Assembly: GCA_029851415.1 (NCBI GenBank)
Contig: CM056742.1
Span: 12,069,736 to 12,133,735, forward strand
Reading direction: 5' to 3'
From: Eretmocerus hayati
Taxonomy: Eukaryota; Arthropoda; Insecta; Hymenoptera; Aphelinidae
DNA: 64,000 nt
Shown here: in pieces, positions 21,480-32,648 of the stretch
Layout of the letters: each line of letters starts with the position of its first letter
Numbering within the stretch: the first letter of the stretch is position 1
The notes under the pieces: generated by a model
Seen by the model: only the letters and a program-made list of their open reading frames with translations
What the model was told of the DNA's origin: nothing
Database searches by the model: none
Translations under genes and position numbers: made by a program

Positions 21480-21523
21480 CAATGTTGATTCAAATACCCT
21501 GAAGTTCAGTGACGCCCCATTTT

Positions 21524-22165
21524 AGAGCAACTTTAGTTGAATATAGTGCAATTTGAGAAAGAATTTTCAAATATTTCCCATCTCGAACAAATTGTTCCAA
21601 AGTCGATCGGCTTCAGAATGACTGAAGTGGTCGAGCCCCTAATGATGTCATACCGACAAACATTTTGGTATGCCCCGTGTGGTATTAGCAAAGGAGAGTC
21701 CAAACTTTTATCCATCTGATGGACCAACTGTTCAGAGGCATATCATAATTCATATGGTGATTGACCTGAATGCTAGACTGATACTTAGAAAGGGTGCAAT
21801 CGTTCTCAGATCTCAGGAGAATAGACTGTTCCACTGTTAATAACTAGATGAAATAATCAATTTTCTCGAGATCTAAAAACGGTCTGACCCTTTTTATGTA
21901 TTAGTCTAGCATCCAGGTTAATCGCCATATGAATTATTTAATATGCCTCTGAACAGTTAGTCCATCAGATGAATGATAGTTTGGACCCTCCTTTGCTAAT
22001 AGCATGGGGCACTTACCGAAACGTTTGTCGGTATGACGTCATTTTGAGCTCAACCACTTGAAATCCCTCTGAAGGCCACTCGACTTTGGAACAATTTGCT
22101 CAAGATGGGAAAATTTTCCAAAATTTTTTTTCTCAAATTACACCATGTTCAACTGAAATTGCTCT
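21524..22165. mobile_element. Second, older foldback element
   Basis: The left end AGAGCAACTTTAGTTGAATA mirrors the right end TTCAACTGAAATTGCTCT. Arms of about 280 bp (roughly 21524-21800 and 21890-22165) pair with many mismatches and small gaps; for example TTTATCCATCTGATGGACCA at about 21710 mirrors TTAGTCCATCAGATGAATGA near 21960. It begins 44 bases after the palindrome's right end. Mirrored 60-64-codon frames on both strands are by-products. Confidence 0.93.
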
Positions 22166-23127
22166 GAAATTCACAACCTTCACTTGAGGGGGTTAGGGAA
22201 AATGCTAGATATTGTGACAAGATTAAGCTTTTAATCACAAGTCAGATTAGCAATTAGATTGATCATTCATTTGAACTTGGACTGAATCGATCGGGTCTTA
22301 CATTACAATCTTAGATGTCGTTCGGCAAACTTTGAGAACTATTGGCTCCCAGTAAGTCTCGAGTTGGTCAATGGTTCAACATTTATTTCCGTGAATGACA
22401 TCGAATCAACCGAATCCAGAAGAAATATTTAGAAAGAGGCAGGCTTTTCCAAATGAATTAACTTATTCCGTTTATCATTTCGTTAACTCCATGCGTGCGC
22501 TGCTGCAGAATATTCAGTATGATACACCGGAAACCAGCCATCGTAAAGTAAAATTGTCCCAAGTCTGGAGATCTACTTTCAGTAAATGTCTCTTGATTTC
22601 ATTCGAACCGAACGAAAAAATAAAATCGAATACAAGCCGTAGCATAATCCACTTCTCATCATTATTCAGAACTAATTACCATGTATTATCGTGTACATCC
22701 CGAAAAGAATGCCATGAGTATGGCATTTACGATGTGTAAACAAACCCTGAAAGGAGTAAGCTCTCATAAGAAGCTTTAGTATACGGCGAGAGGATTGGCC
22801 CTTGGTTTCACACGACTCTACCCGCCAATTTTTTTTTCCTTCTTTTCCATTTCAATCTGCTCACTGACTCGTCAAATATCTACTATCCCAAGAAAATTTC
22901 CAACAGTAGATCATGCCTCAATACACCCGTTGACAAAGATGTCTTCACAATGTCATGATTTGAAGTTTTTTCGAATATTTTTACAGCCTTGAAAGAATTT
23001 GAATTCTCAACATCAATCTGAGGTCAGGAAGGTGAGAAAACTTGCGTTCAACTAATGGTCACTTCAGTACACAAACACGATTCCATTACAGTGAATCACT
23101 ACTCAAGTACGTAGACGTACAAAAAAC
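22166..23127. other. AT-rich sequence with one unsupported frame
   Basis: 22395-22739 (+) is an open frame of 114 codons that begins MTSNQPNPEEIFRKRQAF. It has an ATG but no recognisable domain and no splice or promoter support; I treat it as uncertain. Nothing else was seen. Confidence 0.3.
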
Positions 23128-23291
23128 CTATCCAGACGAAGATTTCAAGAGGGACTCTAGTGTCCCGTAAACTGTCTGTAAAATACCGCTAAACAATCCC
23201 AAGAAGTCAAAGTCACAAGTTACAACACTGGTAAATGCCTCTTTTTTGCTTAACACACACCACAGAACTTGAGAGTCCCTACGAACCACCT
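23128..23291 (-). CDS. Candidate terminal exon after a strong acceptor
   Basis: On the minus strand a long pyrimidine tract (CCTTTTGCTTTCTCTCAATT and then CCAATATAG) ends at 23292. Two leading bases then give 53 codons and a TAG at 23128. The product contains VVRRDSQVLWCVLSKKEAFT and a hydrophobic middle, and ends in SLLKSSSG. It needs an upstream exon ending in phase 1, which the 25302 exon is not. The family is unknown; it may be chance given the length. Confidence 0.3.
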
Positions 23292-23299
23292 CTATATTG

Positions 23300-25301
23300 G
23301 AATTGAGAGAAAGCAAAAGGAAATAGCATCAGAAAGATACAGTAGAAGCCATGTAGTTTAAGTTTTCAGCCAAAAATGTCAGATCCTCGCAACTCAAGAT
23401 GATGTTCGAGGAAAGCTCGAGGACAAGCGGAAATCGACGGTATACCTACGAAATAAGTCAGGTTGGTAGTATAATAGTCAGCGGGGGCGATTTTTCATAG
23501 TCGCACGCGACAAGCTTTATTGTTCCCTTTAGACACCTTGTAAGATTGACTCCCCTGCGGTTTATCGCTCATGCGGAGGCCACTGTCCAATACGTTAATA
23601 TTATATAGAAAGTGTCTATGGTTCAACTTTTGGCCGTTGTTCCCGGTATACGATTGTGTCAAAAAAGGCTCCTGCCTCCCGCGGCTTTTTTTTTGCCTGA
23701 TGGTTTCTATAGGAACTCAATGATCTATGCGGCGCGGTAGTTTTACTGTATTCGTAGAAGCTTATGCGCAAAAGATCTTTATCCCATTACGTGTACGATA
23801 ATCATCGCGAGCCCCTGAGGCTTTTTTTATTACAAGCGACGAGTTGGAAAGTGCTGCTGCTGTTGCCTTTGACTTTTTGACGATTTTGGGTTTCGATTGT
23901 GTTACAATGCCGACTGAGGATAGTTTTGAATTTTTGGGTTTCTAGATTTGGTTATTCGATCAAAGGTGGAACGATTTGTAAAAGTTTGTAGAAGGGGAAG
24001 AATATGTGGCTGATGAATTTTGCGATTGACGCTACGCTGCAAATGAAAATTCGTAGAATCGGATGGCATTCGCACTGAAAATCAGATTTACTAGTAGTAA
24101 TAACGCTCGGAAAGACCAACGAATTTAGTAAACTGACTACGCATTGTATATTCAGATCTGTAACGTCTGTGTCTGACTTCAAGGTATTTGTTTCCAACTT
24201 GTCCCTAATAAAGTTGTCAATGAATCAATTACTAGTCGTGATCGTCTCATCATTGAATAATTACATCGAGGAACAAAATTTTGAGGTTGCATGTCATTTT
24301 TGACCGGACTAAAATGTACTTGAGTATCCTTTCACATAGAAACCGAATCCACAGTCCGATTTTGCCTGCACAACAGGATTTTTCCTAGAAGAAAAAAAAT
24401 TAGATTATTGAGAGATTTTCTTGACCAGGATGAAAATTCTGACATAGTAGCTCAAAACAAAGCACGCGTCACGTGTAGATGGTCTTTTTGCGCCGGAAAA
24501 GCATGATTTGAATAACCCGCACGAGCAAAAATTCTCTCCTTTGTAATTCTTGAGCAGTGAGAATTTTGGCAAAAAACGGGTGTTATCGCGTGTTTTTTTT
24601 CACCCATAGAACAAAAACTACCCCAAATTTCGCGGAAACTCTTCCTGATCAAAAATTACAAGGAAGAAAATCCTCGCTTACGCACGGGGTACCTAAATAC
24701 ATTTACTTCTGACCGTCTAAACACGATCCCGTGCTTTGCTTTGAGCTACTCTGTCAGGAATTTCATCCAGGCCAAGAAAATGGCTTGAAAATTGAGTTTT
24801 TTTGTCTAACAAAAATCCCGATGCACAGGCTCACAACGGACTGCGGGTTCATTTTCTACATTAGAAAAGACATAAGTAAATCTTAGTCTGGTCAATGAGT
24901 AATTACGATCTCAAATTCAATTCCTCAGTGTTACAAAACTGTGATCAAATTTGTAGGGTATCGGAAAAACTTTAGTTCCGGCATTTTTCAATTCCAAGAA
25001 AATAACATAGGCCAGTATAATTTAGAAAAATTTTATCAACTATAAATCATTAGCCTCCTATGTAAATATTAACAATGATTAATATCAATTTTGGGCTGAA
25101 TTTCAGTAAATGGTGATGTAGAAGTCCAAAATCAGTCGTGTCTTTCTGAAAATCAGATTCATCGAGTCATTTTGATGTCTTGAAATCAGATCTCAGGCGA
25201 ATTTAAGTAAAAAAAGTCAGTCAGTCTACTGATCTAACTTTGAGAATTTCTTCAGTGGATTGCAGAGTGATGATATTTCAAGGTCGACTGGAAGTACTTA
25301 C
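23300..25301. other. AT-rich sequence, nothing firm
   Basis: A GC-richer patch at 23480-23600 has a 25-codon minus-strand frame starting MSDKPQGSQSYK without other support. No repeat array or RNA gene was seen. Confidence 0.4.
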
Positions 25302-25474
25302 GAGAGGTAGTGAGTGTACGGCAGCTAATCCATTATTGGGGGGTCCGGTCGGCTTGAAGGCAGCGTTCGACTTTTTGACGTAATTACAGCAGGCCGATTT
25401 GTTCCATCCGGTGTGACGAGGACCGAATCCTCTGTAAGCGGATTGGGACGACGCCAAAGCTCGCGTCAGACTGC
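25302..25474 (-). CDS. Candidate coding exon ending at consensus donor
   Basis: On the minus strand, 57 codons (after two leading bases if the ACCACCAG acceptor is used) run to CTC followed by GTAAGT, phase 0. The exon stands out in GC content from AT-rich flanks, has typical codon usage, and has no ATG. The product includes AYRGFGPRHTGWNKSACC, then NYVKKSNAAFKPTGPPNNGL. The acceptor side is weak: it has little pyrimidine tract, and an in-frame stop lies about 25 bases upstream. The domain is not recognised. It could be spliced to the exon at 18629. Confidence 0.45.
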
Positions 25475-26590
25475 CTGGTGGTGTCCATACATAATATATC
25501 TATAGATATATATATCTGTGTATAATTCGGTTCCCGAGCAAGCTTCAAAATTATCTCATCACACGCGGTTTATATCGTGTATAGCTTCAATTTGATATGT
25601 CTAGACTGTCATGTTCACGTCTCCGATTCGGACTATGCTCGGTCGGATGTAATCATACATGAGAGAATTAATATTTTTTGTTGAGGTGGCATATTCTGTC
25701 GGATCTGCAGACGGTGGACAGATAGAACTAATAGAGGATCTCGCATAGCTCATGGAATTGGGATTTGGCTTTATTGTTGTTTGGGGATGACAAACATAGA
25801 GGGGAAGCGCTCGGGGAAAAGCTTTTTGATCACAAAAAATACAAGTCATTGCTTGGTGTATTTTTAAATACTCAACGCGATCGAAAACTCAGAACAAATA
25901 GAGTCTTTTCTCGGCTGGCTTAGAGACATTACCTGAAAATGGCATGGCAAAATTGAATACATTCAATATTTCACGTTCTTAAGATATAGTTTGGCAGCTA
26001 ACTATTCTCTTCGCCGAATTTCAATTCAATAGATGAACATTTATGAGAACTTTTGGAACAACTGTGAAGTTAAAAAGACCCCAATACGACTCAAAGTCTC
26101 TGGATAGACCTTTTTCCACCCTAGTCGAAATTAGCGACTGGAAGAAGAAAAATTATAAAAGGAATAGTTAGTCCAATGTTATGTCTCATTCGTGGTAATT
26201 TTGAACCACAATCTGAAATAGCGTACAATTTCTGCAGATTTGAAAATAATTCTAACAAATTGTCTTCCATGCTTGACAATGCCGGATTCAATCACCCCAC
26301 ATGAAACATGCTTTAATAGAGAATAGAGTGTAGAAATTTTTCCCCTAAAGAAAATGCAATCCAACCTTACACAAATTTATTCTTCAGCTCGATATCGAAA
26401 ATGTAGAAGACATATTTATATCGCAATCGTCCGAGATCGTCGTTCATCGATGGCCAGATTTGAGTTTGCGAACATATTTTTCGGTACTTTACCCTATCTC
26501 AAAAATCTCGTTATCTATCGGTGTTACCAGAACCGATCCCTGGGGTCAAAGTATCAAGACCGCTGACCCAGACTCTTCAAAGCTAGGGTC
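25475..26590. other. AT-rich sequence, nothing recognised
   Basis: A short TATAGATATA tract lies at 25495-25520. No supported gene was found. Confidence 0.4.
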
Positions 26591-26591
26591 C

Positions 26592-26726
26592 CTAGAAATG
26601 GATCTCGACACGATCCGCCATATTCAGACAAATCCGATAGATATAGGTATACAAAAAAAATGGTTTGTCTGAATATGGCGGCGATTCACCTGGAGGTTGG
26701 AGAAGCGTGTCGAGATCCCTTTCTAG
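26592..26726. mobile_element. Small foldback element
   Basis: CCGCCATATTCAGACAAA (26615-26632) is perfectly mirrored by TTTGTCTGAATATGGCGG (26664-26681). Pairing resumes further out with GATCTCGACACG against CGTGTCGAGATC, with an extra ~23 bp in the right arm. Confidence 0.9.
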
Positions 26727-26845
26727 TGAATCTATTCAAAGATGCTCAACTACCAACATCCGCTCCCGAAAAGAGCCCCACCCTCGAGACTATTTCTCTC
26801 AATTCTCTCACCTTGGTGCAAATAGCCTGACAAAGCATATCTCCT

Positions 26846-27132
26846 GTGGCAACTATGATACTTTGTCGGAATCTTAATTTTTCTACAACAATCTCGTTGA
26901 TCCGATCTCGAGCCATTTTGAATTTATCAGTCGGATCCGCTCTCTCGGAGAAAGAGATCGCAAAACGGAGGCATTCGCATTATAAAATTTTGCGTGCCAA
27001 CCCCCGCGGCCATATTCCCGGTGTCAAAGCCGAAAGAATCCATGCCAAATCGGCTTTTTGGCGTGCGATCGCACCGCCTTTTTTTAAATTTCATTTCGGC
27101 TCCTATCCGTTCCGGGGCACATTAGTATTTCG
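26846..27132 (+). CDS. Candidate exon ending at a GTAAGC donor
   Basis: A plus-strand frame of 95 codons ends in phase 2 at GTAAGC (27133). The last 50 codons are GC-rich and contain RANPRGHIPGVKAERIHAKS and AFWRAIAPPFFKFHFGSY. The first half is AT-rich and may not belong. The same patch (26985-27125) is CpG-rich and could instead be a promoter. No family was recognised. Confidence 0.25.
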
Positions 27133-27139
27133 GTAAGCG

Positions 27140-28085
27140 GTGTTAATCGAGAGACAGGTTTTATAACATCAGGGCGTTTCTTTCGATCGTTATGGGCCCA
27201 ATCCGCGTAGAAGAAAAATTTCTTCCCATATAAAAAGGTATAATATGAAGACGTATACGTTGAGACTAATAGACGTACAATATTATATGATGCAGGATGT
27301 GCGTGAATAAGATGTCAACGGATTTACGGATGGGTTTTTTATGAAAATATTTCACTCGCAGATTGTGAATTATATTAGTATGAAGTATGAATATAAGAGT
27401 CTCGTAGATTTTTAAAAATATTTCTCGCCAATTCAGAATCGAGAGGAGAAGATGCTGATTCAGACGTATTAAATAATTACCTGATTATAAAATTGATCAA
27501 TGGCTATATGAAGTACGTTTTCGGAGAATCGGACACCTCTCAACTATGAATCTTTCCGCTATTCTGCATAAATGATTATTTTAGTTGATCGAATGGCTGA
27601 CTAATCTTATTCTTGTCTATTCCTTGTGAATATACAAATAATATTCCGCAAATATCCTCTTCTTTATTATGATTTTTAAATCGATTTTTTGAGTAGGTCA
27701 AGCAAGTGTCACACAATAGAAATACTTTTGAATCAAATGTATATAGCCATCATCTATATTTATGTTGCTATCGATATTAATGATCCAGTCGTTCAAGAAA
27801 TATTTTGATATAAATTTTGATGGGTAGCGTGACTGTGAACAGAATGTTATGAGAAGGTCAAATTTCACAAATATGTACGAGTTACATGCACAGTCCGCGA
27901 TTGTGCACTCCTGAATTCGCACAGCAACTCTTGGTGTACAAAGACCGGTCGATTTAGGCTCTGTACAACGCGAGGTAGGCTGATCTCGATGCATCGAGCT
28001 ATGCAGAACAAATTCTTGTGCAAAGTCAGATTCACCGGACTCTATACTACGGCTGGAACTTTTATCCAGATTTTCAAGAGATTTG
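27140..28085. other. AT-rich sequence, nothing recognised
   Basis: No splice-supported frame was seen. About 28005-28030 (TTCTTGTGCAAAGTCAGATT) weakly resembles 28405-28425, perhaps the edges of an element. Confidence 0.35.
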
Positions 28086-28087
28086 AA

Positions 28088-28390
28088 CTATTCGGATATC
28101 CGGATACCCAAGTCCGGCAAAAAAATCCGGCCGGATTCGACTAACCGGACAGTACCTGGCTATCCGGATAATTCGAACCACCGGAATTAGAGACAAATTG
28201 AGATACACACCGGTAAAATATTGGTGATATTATGAAACAGATTTGAGAATCTAGATGCTATTCGAGGATCCGGATCCAAACCGGAGTATCTGGATCCGCG
28301 GATCCGGATAATCGGATACTATCCGAATAGTTGGATCCATCCTGATCTTCTAATCTGGGCGGATATCCGGATCCATGGATATTCTCAGCC
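28088..28390. repeat. ATCCGGAT-rich simple sequence
   Basis: ATCCGGAT, ATCCGGATA and GGATCCGGAT recur about ten times in 300 bases, with intervening AT-rich DNA. A weaker patch of the same kind lies at 38725-38855 (CCGGATCC, GGATCCGAATCCGG). Confidence 0.75.
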
Positions 28391-28599
28391 CTACTCAACA
28401 TCTTGTTGTGTAAAGCTCAAATTTTGTATAGAGAACCGGTCTGTGCTCTGCAAAGTGTATCCAAGAGCGACATCTTAAATCGAATTCATTGTCGATGTTT
28501 CTTAAATTTTGGGCGCATTGTACTTGATTCATGTCAACGTTGAGCTCAAGTTTGAAGTGAATGTGAAGAATCCTGAATCAGTTCATTGCAAATATGTAC

Positions 28600-29110
28600 A
28601 TTACAAGAAAAACTACCGCAAGGAGGGGGCGGGTGTGGCCTCACACCTCGGGATGTGACAAACTTCCGGCTCCAGTTTCCGAGTCGGAGGAGCCTGGCTC
28701 CGAGACTGATTTTCGGCGTGTATAAGCTCCTCCGACTATGGACCGCGGGGAGAGCAGGGTCACCTTGATGGTCCGACTCTGGGGTCTGACAGTTCCAGAG
28801 CGTGGAATCTGTGTAGCTCCATAGGGCAATCACGAGCACTGGATAAGTCTTTTCCGACTTCCCTGGTCCTCGAATGGCTCCTTAGGCTCCTGCGAAGCCT
28901 AAATGGGCCCAATTAAATCCCCCACCTAGGGATGGGTTCAGCCATGTATTGGTGGCTGATCCCAAAATTCGTAGAGAATCTGTGTGATTCTCGAGTAGTT
29001 CCCTACGCGAGAACGGACTTTTACCATACCAACGCCCTGACAGGGCGTATCCTTGCTCTATGCCTATACGGTCAGCCTTGATAGAGCCAATAGGTAAACG
29101 CCTGGGATAT
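28600..29110. other. GC-rich patch, possibly a retroelement end
   Basis: The base composition changes sharply from the flanks. 28600-28800 is rich in GGAGG/CCTCC; 28890-29110 contains ACGCCCTGACAGGGCGT, a 17-base hairpin at about 29033-29049, and a mirrored GGTTCAGCCATGTATTGGTG segment. This looks like the non-coding end of a retroelement, but I cannot name it and no reverse transcriptase frame is present. Confidence 0.35.
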
Positions 29111-29380
29111 AAATCTCAATTTTCGCAATAGAGATTATTACAAGAAAAACGTCATGAAGATGATAAAATTAAAAAAAGATCTTACTTACGGATTTGGAAG
29201 TCTAATAATCTTTACGAAAATCATCAATAATCCATGTACATGACATGAGAACGTCTAGAAAATGAGAAATTCAGAGTATGACATATTCATGCTCAGTATG
29301 TCATGCTTCAATCCGTTTCCTTTAACACAATAGGGAACACGCATGCAACGAAATCACTCTGCCAAAAATGAGTTGATAAC

Positions 29381-29538
29381 GTGAAGAACGAAGTTGCGAT
29401 ACAGTTTTTCTCCGTGGACAATATGTATTTTCAAATAATTATTCAAATTTGGACACCCGTTCAAAGCGATGTCGCGTGGTCACTGTCTGCCCCCAAGCAA
29501 TTGTCTGCAATCGAGCCGGCTTTGTTCGTCGTGGTAAG
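29381..29538 (+). CDS. Candidate exon ending at a GTAAGG donor
   Basis: The frame is open to a GTAAGG donor near 29537 (phase 0). The last 25 codons are GC-rich and read VQSDVAWSLSAPKQLSAIEP. There is no clear acceptor. The function is unknown and it may be chance. Confidence 0.2.
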
Positions 29539-29981
29539 GTCGAAGTCGCATGTTTGGGATTGACAGCATCGTCATCTACTCGCGAAATGAGTCTGCACAA
29601 TCTCAAACCTGATCTTTACTGAAGTTCTGTGGATCGGTGTTTGATCTCATCCCAATTAAATATAACAAAAATAAAAGAGTGATACTTCAGAACTGATAAA
29701 TATGAGTCCCGGGACTTTCTTCTGATGAGTAGCTACTGCACCAGATACTGTGGCGGTTGAGTAAATAGTCCCAACCATCATCCCTCTCTCCTGTCCGAAC
29801 CGATCAACTTTCTTGCATAATGTAGCAGAGCATTTGAGGAAAAAGCACTAGGTTATACATATAAGAGAGAACGTGACTTGAGAATCACGCGTGAGCCGCG
29901 AATCGTCATCAACCATTAGCTTCACCCAGGAAGACTAAAGAAGGTCTCTTTAGTCTCCCTGGCTTTACCGCACCTCATTAC

Positions 29982-30019
29982 AAAGCTTACCAGCTGACGT
30001 GTGTCAGCTGGTAAGCTTT
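29982..30019. repeat. 17-bp perfect inverted repeat, 4-base loop
   Basis: AAAGCTTACCAGCTGAC and its exact complement GTCAGCTGGTAAGCTTT flank GTGT. It lies immediately upstream of a CpG-rich patch and the recombinase gene. Confidence 0.95.
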
Positions 30020-30026
30020 ATCGCAA

Positions 30027-30080
30027 TAACAGTGCGTAAGATATGTCTTTACACACTGTTACGTGTCTTTACGCACTGCC
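30027..30080. repeat. Fragment of the GTGCGTAAAG hairpin family
   Basis: CAGTGCGTAAG, TCTTTACACACTG and TCTTTACGCACTG are shared with the hairpin at 32649-32777. The two may be related ends flanking the recombinase gene, or independent insertions. Confidence 0.55.
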
Positions 30081-30139
30081 TTATTTCAAAACTCGAGTAA
30101 TCTAAGCCCTCTTTTGAATTTTCCGCGCTATCCTATTAG

Positions 30140-30509
30140 AAACAAACTCTACCTTACCGACTTGCGAGCTGAGCGCGCATCGGCGGCGTCTGCGGCCATT
30201 GCAAATGACGCTATACTCACGTACTCGCGTCTCACGTGTGTAGCTCATCGTGCTCCGAATTGCAAAGCTGCTCCACGTGCTAATAATCTGCAGCTATCCA
30301 GTCGGCGAGATCTACGTGACCAAGTGTGAATTTCGGAGCAAATACTCGCTTGTCGAGTTTAATCATCAACTTTAAGTTAATATTGTGTACTGATACCGTG
30401 ATTCTTCCTTCCTGTTTCTAAATTCTGCTACAGGTATGTACAATTTGACTAAGGCTCAACGATTCCACCTACAGCTTTTTTTTACATGTCAATACTTATT
30501 TTGTCGCAG
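30140..30509 (+). promoter_or_regulatory. CpG-rich upstream region of the recombinase gene
   Basis: 30160-30330 is rich in CpG (GCGCGCATCGGCGGCG, CACGTACTCGCGTCTCACGTG). It is followed by a splice-acceptor-like TTATTTTGTCGCAG ending at 30509. I infer a promoter and 5' UTR with a leader intron. No TATA box was identified. Confidence 0.4.
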
Positions 30510-30537
30510 TGAATTCGTGATTCTCATTGCGTCCAAA

Positions 30538-31704
30538 ATGTCTCGTGCGATGGTAGAAGACGTGGAGATAATTCCGCAAGAGCTTATTGAGGAAGCAGAA
30601 GGTGCTATTCGAGAAACTTTACCAGGAAAATCTCGCAGGATTTATGAGAAAACTTTGAGCCATTTATTGACTTGGATGCGGGTAAAAAGGACAAACTCAT
30701 TCTCAGAGACAGTGTTGTTAGCCTACTTCAGGAGCTTGGCAACGACCTTTGATCCTTCTACACTGTGGTCAAAGTACTCCATGATCAAGAAGATGTTACT
30801 GACAGACAAGCGTGTTGATATCTCCGACTATCATCAGTTAACCAATTTTATCAGGCGTAGAAATTTTGGACATCAAAAGAAGAAATCTCATGTTTTTAGT
30901 GCTCCAAATATCCAGAATTTCTTATTCAATGCACCAGATTCACAATATTTGGATAAGAAGGTTAGTGAAGTCTTGTTTCTTTTCTTAACCGATGCAATTC
31001 TTTTAGAAATGATTTATATTGACGGTTATCTTTCTTACAGGTGTGCACTATTTTTGGCATCTGTGGAACATGTAGGAGGGAAAAACTCCACAATGTTACC
31101 ACAAGTGATGTAGTCAATAGAGGGATTCACCTCATCATAACGATACCCAACACGAAAACTCATATACCTAGAGTATTCACAATTAGTGATGAGTTTTGTG
31201 GAATCGTCAAGAAGTACATGAAATTGAGACCCAGCCATGCAAACACAGATCGTTTTTTCCTCAACTATAGTATCGGCAAATGCTACAACCAACCAATTGG
31301 TCTCAACCAATTTGGGAAGATGCCTCAATCTATAGCAAAATGGTTGCATTTGGAAGATCCCCAACGCTGCACAGGCCATTTTTTTCAGAAGAACTTCTGC
31401 AACTTTACTTGCTGACGAAGGAGTCTCCATGACTACCCTCAAGCGTCATGGAGGCTGGAAGTCAGCACAAGTTGCAGAAGGATATATAGCTGATTCCATT
31501 GAAAATATGAAGAAGATTTCTAATACTGTCACAAGCAAGATAGGAAATTCTGCTACCAACAGGATCAATGAAGATGATAACCCAGAACAACCCCTCGATG
31601 CAACCAATAAAACTTCGAATACCAAAAGTATCAACATGAACTTCCAAGGTAACAATCACGATGCTCCTGGCAACTCTGTTAGTATTCAGTGCCCAATCAT
31701 GTAA
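30538..31704 (+). pseudogene. Crypton-type tyrosine recombinase, frameshifted
   Basis: Two exons: 30538-30960 (141 codons, start in AAAATGTCT) and 31041-31704, joined in phase 0 over an 80-bp GT-AG intron (GTTAGT to TTTCTTACAG). Residues ~25-125 resemble the helical core-binding domain (YEKTLSHLLTWMRVK), followed by the linker KKKSHVFSAPNIQNFL. Exon 2 opens with IFGICGTCRREKL, carrying the first catalytic Arg (153 or 154). A run of seven T (31379-31385) shifts the frame just after TGH; with that discounted, His254-x-x-Arg257, Trp280 in RHGGW and nucleophile Tyr289 (VAEGY) are all present, and a Ser/Asn-rich tail ends at TAA 31702. All catalytic residues surviving means the break is recent or a sequencing error. 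Known family role: site-specific DNA cutting and joining by Crypton transposons or domesticated derivatives. There is no terminal inverted repeat, as expected for Cryptons. Confidence 0.85.
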
Positions 31705-32432
31705 ATTTATCCAGAATATTCAGATAGAAATCATTTGTTTGAAAATTCCTTGTCGAGCTTAGTTTGTGTAGATTACAATCTTCATGGATAATAGCCAAGA
31801 AAATTCGTGATTGATTTTTGAGATCACAATTATTTTTCAGTTGACCCACACGTTGCTCTGAGTTCTTTTGAATTCTATAAAAAAACGTGAGAACACGTTC
31901 TGTGATCATTCTAGAATTATGAACTGTTAATTCTGTAGAAAAATATAATTGTAAAATTCTATATTTTATGTTGATTAGTACTTATTTGGCGACACTAAAT
32001 CCACGACATAAGTGACGAGTTGGGCCACTTAGTATGATATAAATCTATGATTTCTGTAAAATTTGCTCATGAATTTCCGTTCTCTGTCGATCGATGCTTT
32101 AATTTACTTTTAGTTGATCATCTAATGAATTATGAGAATCTATGTTCTTGAATCTAATGAAAATTTGATTTTTTCATGAGATTACCTGTGGATATAATTA
32201 TTGCATGAACCTATTGAATCAATCTTTATTCATTTTGCTCACAATACCGGCATGATGGTTATAATTTTCTCCAACATCAGAAATTCCTTTGATACCATCC
32301 AATTGTATTTCGTAGTACTTTTTCCTTCTTTGATACTTCTAAAGATAGAAGATGATCAATCTCAGTAATATGGTGACATATGACATTTGAAGCAGAGGAT
32401 TTTTTGATACATTCTCAGATTTTTTTTTCAGT
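31705..32432. other. AT-rich sequence 3' of the recombinase gene
   Basis: Probably the 3' UTR and flank of the recombinase gene. No clear AATAAA was assigned. Nothing else was seen. Confidence 0.4.
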
Positions 32433-32560
32433 CGGGGGGCTCCGTCCCCTGAACCCCCCCGCGGGGGCTTCACCCCCTGCACCCCCACCAGGGGCTGCCA
32501 CCCCTCGACCCCGCTCTGCGCCCTCCTCCCCCGACTGCCCCGATCACGATCTGGTTACTG
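32433..32560. repeat. GC-rich short tandem palindromes
   Basis: GGGGGGCTCCGTCCCCTG, GCGGGGGCTTCACCCCCTG and CCAGGGGCTGCCACCCC are three successive units of about 28-30 bp. Each can fold as GGGG-CTNC-CCCC. The isolated GC richness within an AT-rich flank is striking. Confidence 0.85.
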
Positions 32561-32648
32561 ACCTGTCGGGTGGCCGGTGGAATACTAACTTTCCGCACAA
32601 AATTTCAAAAAATATCGTACGCAACTCTGTCGAAAGGTTTCCGCACTC

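Noticed and set aside
22395..22739. 114-codon plus-strand frame considered as a gene
   Set aside because: ATG start only; no domain, splice or promoter support, so left as a note within the region entry.
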